From NCBI GenBank assembly GCA_021781255.1, contig JAJXXG010001154.1, forward strand, positions 1 to 6,006: a stretch of 6,006 nucleotides of DNA, written 5' to 3'. The notes under the pieces are model-generated. The model searched no databases, was not told where the DNA came from, and was given only the letters and a program-made list of their open reading frames with translations. How positions within the stretch are numbered: position 1 is the stretch's first letter; every line of letters starts with the position of its first letter. Positions 1 to 5,054 of the stretch are shown piece by piece. The DNA is from Acidobacteriota bacterium (lineage in GTDB: Bacteria; Acidobacteriota; Terriglobia; Terriglobales; Acidobacteriaceae). A program made the translations under genes and the position numbers.

Positions 1-1
1 C

Positions 2-175
2 ACGGACGATGAGATCCGCGCATTTGCTTTTGATGTGCGCAAGCTCTTCCTGACGGAGCGGGCCAAGCATCTGGCAATCTGCTCCCGCTGCCAGCGGCGG
101 CTTGAATACTGGTCGGCTTTGGTCGAGAGTTTCGACCGCACTGCACCACTGCAGGAGGGGAGGGCGGATGCATAA
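2..175 (+). CDS. C-terminal part of a zinc-finger (anti-sigma-like) protein, 5' end outside window
   Basis: The reading frame is open from the window edge and ends at TAA 173-175, giving the last 57 residues of a protein. Visible residues include H23-x3-C27-x2-C30 (bases 68-91, HLAICSRC), preceded by a charged helix with an LTERAKH stretch. This spacing is that of the zinc-binding anti-sigma (ZAS / zf-HC2) finger, and the same H-x3-C-x2-C pattern occurs in the - strand protein at 1598-2314. No membrane segment follows the finger, so if it is an anti-sigma relative it would be a soluble one or a stand-alone finger. Its stop codon overlaps the start of the next small ORF. The frame is well supported by coding-like composition; the function is an inference from one short motif, and the missing N-terminus could change it. 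Confidence 0.55.
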   Translation, partial: TDDEIRAFAFDVRKLFLTERAKHLAICSRCQRRLEYWSALVESFDRTAPLQEGRADA

Positions 176-269
176 AAAGGAATTCCTGCGCGGGCTTGCT
201 TCGGACCTGACTTCTGGCTGGATGAGTGCCAAGCCCTTTCCGCGAGTTCATCAACTTTGGCCTGTCTGA
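168..269 (+). CDS. Small ORF, 33 aa, coupled to the upstream gene, function unknown
   Basis: ATG 168-170 lies inside the end of the preceding gene (ATGCATAA, so the start precedes the TAA by 2 bases) and is preceded by a strong purine-rich Shine-Dalgarno stretch, AGGAGGGGAGGG, at about 152-163. The product starts MHKKEFLRGLASDL and ends at TGA 267-269. It is basic at the start, has no membrane segment and matches no family that I recognise. The strong ribosome binding site and the overlap argue for real translation. The short length and the in-frame open continuation after the TGA (270-338) leave open that it is a truncated remnant of a slightly longer gene. Confidence 0.4.
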   Translation: MHKKEFLRGLASDLTSGWMSAKPFPRVHQLWPV

Positions 270-352
270 TACTTAGTCATCGATGGACAGCCCAAAGATG
301 ATCTGACCATCAGTTGTGAAAGCGACGATTGCGCCTGACAAGGACCGATGAT

Positions 353-365
353 GGGTCTTTTACCC
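353..365. repeat. Short inverted repeat GGGT-CTTTT-ACCC
   Basis: GGGT (353-356) and ACCC (362-365) form a 4-bp stem around a CTTTT loop in the leader of the aldo/keto reductase gene. It is too weak for a terminator and has no trailing T-run. It is recorded only as the structure seen in this gene-free stretch (270-472). Confidence 0.2.
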
Positions 366-402
366 GAGGGGCTTTATCCGAGCAGGAGTATTCTGTGAGC
401 GT

Positions 403-421
403 TCAGAGAACAGCACTCTGA
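403..421. repeat. 6-bp inverted repeat upstream of the aldo/keto reductase gene
   Basis: TCAGAG (403-408) and CTCTGA (416-421) are perfect inverted arms around the 7-base spacer AACAGCA, ending about 50 bases before ATG 473. The position would suit an operator or a leader hairpin of the reductase gene. An arm length of 6 can arise by chance, and I found no convincing -35/-10 pair next to it. Confidence 0.25.
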
Positions 422-472
422 TCAGGGTACAAAAGGCAACCGCCGCACAGTGCATGGCGAGGAGAGGGCACA

Positions 473-1375
473 ATGGGTGGTTTCTGGAATCCGGTCCAAC
501 TTGGAAAGACGGAGCTACGAGTGGTCCCGATCGGCCTCGCAGCTTCGTACGGCATCGAGGGAAAGGGCGTAGAGCGCGCCTTCGAGCGAGGCCTGAATTT
601 TTTCTACTGGGGAGCGAAGTATGCTCCCATTCTGCCGCGCTCGGGCGATTTTGGAGCGGTCCTGAAGCGACTGGGAGCGACGCACCGCGAGAAGATAGTC
701 ACGGTCATTCAGTCGTATTCCCGGTCGCCCGAGAAGATGACGCGTTCGATCGAGAACGGGCTGCGGACACTCGCGTTTGACTACACCGATGTTCTGCTGC
801 TGGGCTGGTGGAATCTGTCGCCGCCGGAGCGGTTCATGGATGCCGCAGCGGAGCTGGTGCGGCGTGGGTGCGCACGGTATGTGATGATCTCCTGTCATAA
901 TCGGCCGACGTTTCCTGTACTGGCCCAGGATCCTCGGGTGCAGCTGCTCATGATCCGGTATAACGCGGCGCATCCCGGCGCGGAACGCGATGTGTTTCCT
1001 TTTCTTGAGACAGAGCGCCCCGGCATTGTGACGTACACGTCCACAAGCTGGGGGGAGCTGATGAACCCAAAGCTGGTTCCGGCGGGGGAGCGGTTACCCA
1101 CGGCGACCGACTGCTATCGCTTCGTGCTGTCGAATCCTTTTATAGATGCATGCTGGCAAGGTGCGAAGACCGCGGCAGAACTCGACGGAGCCATCGAGGC
1201 GCTGGATCGCGGCAAAATGGACGAAGATGAACTGGACTGGATGCGCAGGGTCGGTGTCACCGTGCGAGAGCGTACACAGAGGCAGGACGCAGGACGCGCT
1301 GTTGCCGATCGGCTGGTGAACTGGATGTCGGGATTTGGCTTTCGGTCGACCAGCCAGTTGCCTCGCAGGAGCTAA
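473..1375 (+). CDS. Aldo/keto reductase-fold protein with a degenerate catalytic tetrad
   Basis: This 300-residue protein has the length and layout of a single-domain (beta/alpha)8 aldo/keto reductase, a family of NAD(P)H-dependent carbonyl reductases. Family landmarks are G40-L-N-F-F (normally GxNFFDTA..Y), REKIVT at 72-77, SIENGLRTL..DY at 92-104, LLLGW at 108-112, IRYN at 161-164 and the C-terminal helix AAELDGAIEAL near 234-244. The usual catalytic residues are mostly replaced: Asp by Tyr45, Lys by Gln80 (or Ser81) and His by Gly111, while the Tyr is kept as Tyr50. It may be a non-reductase or a divergent subfamily using other residues. The start is ATG 473, with the purine-rich site GAGGAGAGGG about 5 bases upstream; an overlapping ATG at 454 is in another frame. 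It is probably cytoplasmic, since no signal peptide is visible. The fold is confident; the activity is not. Confidence 0.85.
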   Translation: MGGFWNPVQLGKTELRVVPIGLAASYGIEGKGVERAFERGLNFFYWGAKYAPILPRSGDFGAVLKRLGATHREKIVTVIQSYSRSPEKMTRSIENGLRTLAFDYTDVLLLGWWNLSPPERFMDAAAELVRRGCARYVMISCHNRPTFPVLAQDPRVQLLMIRYNAAHPGAERDVFPFLETERPGIVTYTSTSWGELMNPKLVPAGERLPTATDCYRFVLSNPFIDACWQGAKTAAELDGAIEALDRGKMDEDELDWMRRVGVTVRERTQRQDAGRAVADRLVNWMSGFGFRSTSQLPRRS

Positions 1376-1597
1376 CCGTTCGGGCGGGACTATATCAATT
1401 TCCAAGTTTGGATAATTCACTCAATCCGAGCAATTTGCGTTCAGATTGGGAATACCTCCCGGTAATACGGGCTTCGGTCCAACGATCTTCGTCGGCTCGT
1501 CAACGAGCGCCAAATCGAGTCGCTCATCGAGGTTTGATCGACTCCGCTTTGCAGGCGCCTCGGGTGATTCCGGGGCTCGATCCCGGCGTCGCTCGGA
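1376..1597. other. Convergent intergenic region with palindromes
   Basis: This stretch separates the + strand reductase from the end of the - strand operon. It holds CCCG-GTAATA-CGGG (1458-1471), GAGTCG/CGACTC (1517-1522 and 1539-1544, 16-base loop) and the GC-rich palindrome listed separately at 1564-1601. None is followed by a T-run, so no classical intrinsic terminator can be called, although termination in both directions must occur near here. The open frame across it on the + strand (1408-1653) has no good ribosome binding site and runs into the antisense of the next gene, so I do not call it a gene. Confidence 0.4.
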
Positions 1598-1601
1598 TCA
1601 C
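1564..1601. repeat. GC-rich palindrome, REP-like or terminator-like
   Basis: CCGGG (1570-1574) and CCCGG (1582-1586) pair around GCTCGAT. Outer arms GTGAT (1564-1568) and ATCAC (1597-1601) add a second, looser pairing that reaches into the stop codon of the - strand gene. The GATTCCGGGGCTCGATCCCGG type of sequence resembles short palindromic repeats scattered in some bacterial genomes, but only one copy is present here. No T-run follows on either strand. It could be a factor-independent end signal or a repeat element; neither is shown. Confidence 0.3.
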
Positions 1602-2314
1602 TCAATTCGGAGCGGATAGGAGTACCAGTCATCCTGCCCGCTCAGCTCAGTGAGGAGAACATAACTTCCGGGCTTGGCCCGGCGCAGATCGAGGGTCACG
1701 GTCAGCTTGGTCAGATTGCTGGCAATACTGGCGGTTCCTGTGGCATAGGCGATGCGGTTCGTACCTTCGCGGCCCGCTACGACGATGATGGTGTACAGTC
1801 CGGTTTCGCTGAAGCGCGGCAGGATCAGATTGACGTGCAGCAGGGCCGCGGGAAGCTTGAGTGGGGACTTTGGCGGCTGCTCTTCGGCTCCGCGAAAGGT
1901 TCCATAGTTAGTGAGATCGAGCGTTCGATCGATAGCGGCGGACGCCTGCTGGTTGGTTGGCGGATTCGGGGCGATGGGGTTTTGGCGATTCCAGTATTTG
2001 GCAACAACAAATCCGATAATGATGCATGCGGCGCACAGGGCAGCGATGGCGGCCAAGCGCGGAGGACCCGGCCGACGGACGGCGGCGGCCGAGCGGAAGT
2101 CAAGCAGAGCTGGCAGGCAATGGCCGCAGGAGGTCACATGTTGCACGCGGGAATCCGAGAGAGAGAAGGACCCCGGTTTTGCCGCATATTCGCGCAGGAA
2201 GGATTCGTCGGGGCATTCCGGAGTGCTTTCGCTCCGCGGCTGTCGTTGCGTATAGGTGCGCAACTGTTCAACAAACCATTGCTCGGGATTGATATTCCCC
2301 TTAATCTTTCTCAC
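1598..2314 (-). CDS. Membrane protein with HxxxCxxC finger, probable anti-sigma factor
   Basis: The product (238 aa from GTG 2314) has four parts. An N-terminal cytoplasmic region contains ESFLREYAAK and H59-x3-C63-x2-C66 (HVTSCGHC), the ZAS zinc-finger pattern of anti-sigma factors. One hydrophobic segment lies near 87-104 (LAAIAALCAACIIIGFVV). A Pro/Asn-rich linker runs about 111-150. A C-terminal domain of alternating hydrophobic residues, about 152-238, looks like an all-beta sensor outside the membrane. It lies directly after and overlaps the sigma factor gene, the classic arrangement in which the second protein holds the sigma factor inactive. Three starts are possible: ATG 2329 (no visible ribosome site), GTG 2314 (GGAAG 6 bases upstream) and ATT 2305 (excellent GAGGTGA 5 bases upstream, ATTAA overlap with the sigma stop). 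I chose GTG as the compromise. The anti-sigma role is inferred from the motif and context. Confidence 0.8.
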   Translation of the reverse strand: MRKIKGNINPEQWFVEQLRTYTQRQPRSESTPECPDESFLREYAAKPGSFSLSDSRVQHVTSCGHCLPALLDFRSAAAVRRPGPPRLAAIAALCAACIIIGFVVAKYWNRQNPIAPNPPTNQQASAAIDRTLDLTNYGTFRGAEEQPPKSPLKLPAALLHVNLILPRFSETGLYTIIVVAGREGTNRIAYATGTASIASNLTKLTVTLDLRRAKPGSYVLLTELSGQDDWYSYPLRIE

Positions 2315-2879
2315 CTCGTTCTTCCGCATCAGGGGTATCAGATTTGACTTCGAGGAGTCCAAGAATTTCTTTCTTTGCCTGTCTCCATATGGTGATGTGG
2401 TCGGCGCCGAGTTCGTCCGCGATCTGCCGCCAGGTGTGCCCGGCGACCCGCCAGCGGACAATTCGTCGGGTGCGAGGGGTCATGCGATCAAGAGCCTGAC
2501 GGATGAACGCGTCCTGCTCGATTTCAGGTTTGGCCGCAAAGCTTCGCGCGAGCAGTTCCAGTTCGGAAAGCGAACCGACCGCGATTTCGCCTCTGCTGGC
2601 TCGTTGTTTTGACAGCCGCTTGATGACGCTGATGATTCGGTAAGAGAGTTGCAGCGCCGTGCGCTTGCCATCGAAGCGCTCGTAATACCGCTCCGCATTC
2701 TGAACCGCCGCATCCATCAGGTCGTAGGCGAAATCGGGATCGCTGTGATAATGCTTTGCACAATAGACGGCGTACGGCCACGCAAGGCCGCACGCCCGCC
2801 GAAACAACTGATCGATCGCCGGATCAGGCGAGCCCAGGTACCAGTAATCGCCGGCGGGGAGGGATGGCCGGGAATCCAT
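2301..2879 (-). CDS. ECF-like sigma-70 family RNA polymerase sigma factor
   Basis: This 192-residue protein has a sigma region 2-like helical part (about 25-95, including YDLMDAAVQNAERYY and RIISVIKRLSKQR) and a C-terminal region 4-like helix-turn-helix (about 120-175: ALDRMTPRTRRIVRWR, then HTWRQIADELGADHITIWRQAKKEI). Length and two-domain layout fit extracytoplasmic-function sigma factors, though region 2 is divergent and the promoter-melting motif is not obvious. A related DNA-binding regulator without core-binding activity is the alternative. ATG 2879 is the first start, because an in-frame TGA lies 12 bases upstream; its ribosome site (GAAGAG) is only moderate. The last codons carry the GAGGTGA site for the next gene, so the two are translationally coupled. 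It would redirect RNA polymerase to an unknown regulon, under control of the downstream zinc-finger membrane protein. Confidence 0.8.
   Translation of the reverse strand: MDSRPSLPAGDYWYLGSPDPAIDQLFRRACGLAWPYAVYCAKHYHSDPDFAYDLMDAAVQNAERYYERFDGKRTALQLSYRIISVIKRLSKQRASRGEIAVGSLSELELLARSFAAKPEIEQDAFIRQALDRMTPRTRRIVRWRVAGHTWRQIADELGADHITIWRQAKKEILGLLEVKSDTPDAEERGEKD
2311..2317 (-). promoter_or_regulatory. Strong ribosome binding site GAGGTGA at the end of the sigma gene
   Basis: GAGGTGA lies at 2317-2311 on the - strand, inside the sigma factor coding region. It is spaced 5 bases from ATT 2305-2303, which overlaps the sigma stop TAA (2303-2301) by one base. No ATG, GTG or TTG is correctly spaced after it, so it either drives a rare ATT start or has no role. 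Confidence 0.45.
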
Positions 2880-2953
2880 AGCAACTCTTCATTACTGGCT
2901 GTCACTGCTTGGTTCAAGACGAAGAACGGGCCAAAGCCCACGATGATGCGTCG

Positions 2954-2959
2954 ATTCTA
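2954..2959 (-). promoter_or_regulatory. Possible -10 box of the sigma operon
   Basis: On the - strand the bases read TAGAAT, five of six matching TATAAT, about 75 bases before the sigma gene start. The region 16-18 bases further upstream reads CTTTCGGA, a poor -35 element, so this may be a weak or extended promoter, or chance. If the operon is autoregulated, its promoter would not look like the housekeeping consensus. Confidence 0.2.
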
Positions 2960-3094
2960 GCCTGATCATCGCGTTTCCGAAAGACAGACCGGCGCAGAGA
3001 AGGGCGATTTGGCCCTTGCCCGCGCGGTGAGGGACGTCGTCATAGAAGGGACACGTCAAGAGGAATTGATAAAAATTTCGTTACACGTGCACCA

Positions 3095-3115
3095 AAGGCA
3101 TCAACAAAATGCCTT
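3095..3115. repeat. 7-bp inverted repeat, candidate operator or leader hairpin
   Basis: AAGGCAT (3095-3101) and ATGCCTT (3109-3115) are perfect inverted arms around CAACAAA. They lie in the AT-rich intergenic part, about 150 bases upstream of the helix-turn-helix gene. A dimeric DNA-binding protein could bind here, and the neighbouring regulator is an obvious candidate. A weak RNA hairpin is the alternative. Confidence 0.3.
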
Positions 3116-3262
3116 ATAGAAATAGAGGGCCAGTTTTCCACATCGCATCTATCTTTGTAGTCTTCTCTGCCTGCACCAGGTTGAAACAGAACGTTAGAGA
3201 AAAAGTGCTATCCCTCTCTTCCTTTTCGACGAGTTGTGTGTATATGGAGACAGAGGTGAGGT

Positions 3263-3955
3263 ATGCCTTCTTCTTCCCCCATCGATCCCAATCCGAAACG
3301 CCGACCATGGAGGCGATTTCCGCCAGAAGCGTTCGAGATTATGCGCCAAAAGAAACATCCGGTCGCGATTTGCGAAGAGCTGGCCGCTCTGACCGGGAGA
3401 GACAAGCGCGCTTGCTGGGACTTTATGACCAGCCACGGGATCCCGCGGCCTGGGTCTGTGTCCCGGCACACTTTCGATCCGAATAGGACCGACGAACTGG
3501 TTGAATACATCTCCGACCACGGCGTCCAAGCCGCGGCGCTTCGATTCGGTTGCAACTCGAAGAGCCTCTACAACTTGCTTTATCGCCAGGAACACACGCA
3601 CCTCAGCACTGACGCGCTGAGCCTGCGCGAGGTCTGCAAGCACCTGCGCATCAGACGCAGCCAGGCGACCCGGTGGATCGAAATGGGGCTGCTCAAAGCG
3701 GTACGAAGAGAATCGAGAACGGGTGTCGTGAGCTATCTCATCGAGTTCGACGCTCTGCGGAAATTCTGCAAGGAACATCGCAATCTGCTGGTCACGCGCC
3801 GGTCATCGCCGAACCGAATCCGGTTCCTTGAGGAATTTGTCTTTGCGCCCAAGCATGCCGAGCTCCTTCGGACGCGCGAAAGCAAGCGCGAAGCTGAGGC
3901 CTTTGAGCGCGGGGAATATCTGGAGGATACGAGAGGCTCTCAAAGGAGCGCCTGA
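3263..3955 (+). CDS. DNA-binding protein with several helix-turn-helix-like modules
   Basis: This is a 230-residue soluble, basic protein. The most recognisable part is residues 117-172, beginning ALSLREVCKHLRIRRSQATRW, followed by IEMGLLKAVRRE and a Leu/Phe-rich helix: a MerR/excisionase-type helix-turn-helix in which 'xxMGLLxA' precedes the wing. Residues 76-107 (ELVEYISDHGVQAAALRFGC, then SKSLYNLLY) look like a homeodomain/transposase-type HTH. Residues 20-60 (PPEAFEIMRQ...ICEELAAL) could be a third. The C-terminal 45 residues are charged and likely helical. ATG 3263 is the only start, as an in-frame TGA lies at 3257-3259; GAGGTGAG at 3253-3260 is a strong but very close ribosome site. The 3' end overlaps the convergent gene by 16 bases. 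I do not recognise a named family; it is most likely a transcription regulator, or less likely a mobile-element accessory protein. Confidence 0.75.
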   Translation: MPSSSPIDPNPKRRPWRRFPPEAFEIMRQKKHPVAICEELAALTGRDKRACWDFMTSHGIPRPGSVSRHTFDPNRTDELVEYISDHGVQAAALRFGCNSKSLYNLLYRQEHTHLSTDALSLREVCKHLRIRRSQATRWIEMGLLKAVRRESRTGVVSYLIEFDALRKFCKEHRNLLVTRRSSPNRIRFLEEFVFAPKHAELLRTRESKREAEAFERGEYLEDTRGSQRSA

Positions 3956-4152
3956 TCACACTGGGATCGAACTCCACAGCCGGCACATCGGCCGCGATGA
4001 TCGTGGTTTCGGTTCGCCTTCAGTCGCGCCCGCGCAGCTTCGAGCTCGTGAATCGTCTGGAGCAGCCATTGCCGCCTTCGATCGGTGAACTCAACTTTCC
4101 GGACCTGTTGTCCGGCATAGATGACAAGCGCATATGGAACGCGAACTTTCAT
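3940..4152 (-). CDS. Small protein resembling the C-terminal Fe-S module of Cas4-family nucleases
   Basis: This 70-residue protein starts at ATG 4152, which overlaps the stop of the BtuF-like gene (ATGA), so it is translated as the last gene of that operon. Residues 5-24 (VPYALVIYAG then VRKVEFT) look like the late beta strands of Cas4/RecB-type PD-(D/E)XK nucleases. Residues 25-48 form a charged helix. The end holds C56-x2-C59-x5-C65, which matches the three C-terminal cysteines that bind the [4Fe-4S] cluster in Cas4 proteins. The nuclease part, with its Asp, Glu and Lys active-site residues and the fourth, N-terminal cysteine, is absent. An in-frame TGA lies 12 codons upstream of the ATG, so it is not hidden in the same frame. 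It could be a stand-alone metal-binding protein or a remnant of a larger gene. That it is a gene is fairly likely; the family link is my pattern judgement. Confidence 0.6.
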   Translation of the reverse strand: MKVRVPYALVIYAGQQVRKVEFTDRRRQWLLQTIHELEAARARLKANRNHDHRGRCAGCGVRSQCDQALL

Positions 4153-5027
4153 CTGGTCTTCGACGTGCCGGCGGCTGGCTTGAGTTCTTCAGATGTACGG
4201 GGTCCCGTTGAATATTCCTGCAACGTAACACCCCGAAGAATGCGGTGCAACTCACGGATTCCTTCTGTCAACGCTGCGGGGCCAGGCTGAAGGATCTGGG
4301 ACGATGGTATTTCGTATACATGGCCATTGCGGACTGCTGAAATCGCCTCCCAACCGGGTCGGGAACGGATAGCCTTCGAGTCGACTTTCATCCCGCACCA
4401 CGAGGCAATGATTACATCCGGGTTTCGTTCGATGATCTGCTCGGGTTGGACAATCCGGTCCTTCGCTTTTCTGGCCTTCCACAGTTCCGGGAAAATTGGC
4501 TCTCCGCCGGCAATTTCAATGAGTTCCTCAACCCATTCGATCCCGCTGATGAGCGGTTCATTCCATTCCTCGAAGAACACGCGCGGTCTCCATCCGAAAG
4601 CGTCAGCCGCCTGGGCAATCTTTTCCAGTTCCGACTGGTATGCCGCGATCAGCGTTCTCCCTCGTTCCTCCTGCTTTACCACCCGTGCAAGCAGCTCAAT
4701 GAACTCGAAGACTTCCGATACGCTCCTCTGATTGAAATTGAGCACCGGAAGGCCGCGATGGACGGCCTCTTTCGTGATTTCAGCCTGCACATCGGAATAG
4801 GTGATGATTAGATCTGGATCGATTTTTTCGATGGCCTCAAAGTTCGCATCGCGGAATGTCGAAACCCGTGGTTTGTTCCTCACTTCCGGTGGCCGGCGGG
4901 AGAATCCGGATACACCTGCGATCCGATCCTGCTCGCCGAGCAAATACAACAATTCGCTCGCCTCATCGGAGAGGCATACGATCCGGGAAGGAAACGCCTT
5001 GGATTTGTCTGCATATGTCGGATGCAT
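4149..5027 (-). CDS. BtuF-like corrinoid-binding protein lacking a signal peptide
   Basis: This 292-residue protein has the two-lobed helical-backbone binding fold of class III substrate-binding proteins (BtuF/FhuD/TroA type). Landmarks are SRIVCLSDEASELLYLLG (14-31), GVSGFS (38-43), FEAIEKIDPDLIITY (63-77), the long linker helix about 102-140, ERNPDVIIAS (200-209) and PGWEAISAVRNGHVYEI (224-240). BtuF normally delivers cobalamin to the BtuCD transporter in the periplasm, but the N-terminus here (MHPTYADKSKAFPS) is not hydrophobic and has no lipobox, so the protein is predicted to be cytoplasmic. ATG 5027 has GGAG 9 bases upstream; GTG 5042 is possible and adds five residues, but has no ribosome site. 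It follows the CobD-like gene by 27 bases (12 if GTG is used), in the same frame, and overlaps the next small gene. Corrinoid binding is inferred from the family and the CobD neighbour; an iron-siderophore ligand cannot be ruled out. Confidence 0.8.
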   Translation of the reverse strand: MHPTYADKSKAFPSRIVCLSDEASELLYLLGEQDRIAGVSGFSRRPPEVRNKPRVSTFRDANFEAIEKIDPDLIITYSDVQAEITKEAVHRGLPVLNFNQRSVSEVFEFIELLARVVKQEERGRTLIAAYQSELEKIAQAADAFGWRPRVFFEEWNEPLISGIEWVEELIEIAGGEPIFPELWKARKAKDRIVQPEQIIERNPDVIIASWCGMKVDSKAIRSRPGWEAISAVRNGHVYEIPSSQILQPGPAALTEGIRELHRILRGVTLQEYSTGPRTSEELKPAAGTSKTR

Positions 5028-5054
5028 CGAAACGGTCTCCACAGTTTTCAGCCA

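Larger units (their letters stand above)
2880..3262. other. Divergent intergenic region, partly AT-rich
   Basis: This 383-base stretch lies between the divergently transcribed sigma operon and the helix-turn-helix gene, and must hold both promoters. The part from about 3061 to 3235 is clearly richer in A and T than the flanking genes. It contains the hairpin AAGGGC/GCCCTT (3000-3005 and 3012-3017), the inverted repeat at 3095-3115 and a CACGTG palindrome at 3084-3089. Open frames crossing it have no coding character that I trust, and I see no RNA gene. Confidence 0.45.

Noticed and set aside
351..398. Short ORF ATG...TGA (about 15 codons) with AAGGA upstream, followed by an overlapping GTG ORF
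   Set aside because: Too short, no attenuator hairpin or runs of a regulatory amino acid codon; leader-peptide status cannot be supported.
1408..1653. 81-codon + strand ORF containing VIPGLDPGV
   Set aside because: No ribosome binding site; it spans the palindrome and runs antisense into the - strand gene end. The peptide is a translation of the palindrome.
1835..2347. 170-codon + strand ORF
   Set aside because: It lies entirely antisense to the zinc-finger membrane protein gene, which has clear domain structure.
3000..3017. AAGGGC/GCCCTT hairpin as a terminator
   Set aside because: No T-run on either strand, and its place between divergent genes gives nothing to terminate.
3109..3486. 125-codon + strand ORF starting in the AT-rich intergenic region
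   Set aside because: It overlaps the HTH gene in another frame, has no good ribosome site and no recognisable protein features.
3940..4152. A CRISPR-Cas locus suggested by the Cas4-like motif
   Set aside because: No direct repeats with spacers and no cas1, cas2 or effector gene in the window; only the cysteine module is present.
4327..4731. 134-codon + strand ORF
   Set aside because: Serine-rich antisense shadow of the BtuF-like gene, typical of high-GC3 coding DNA.
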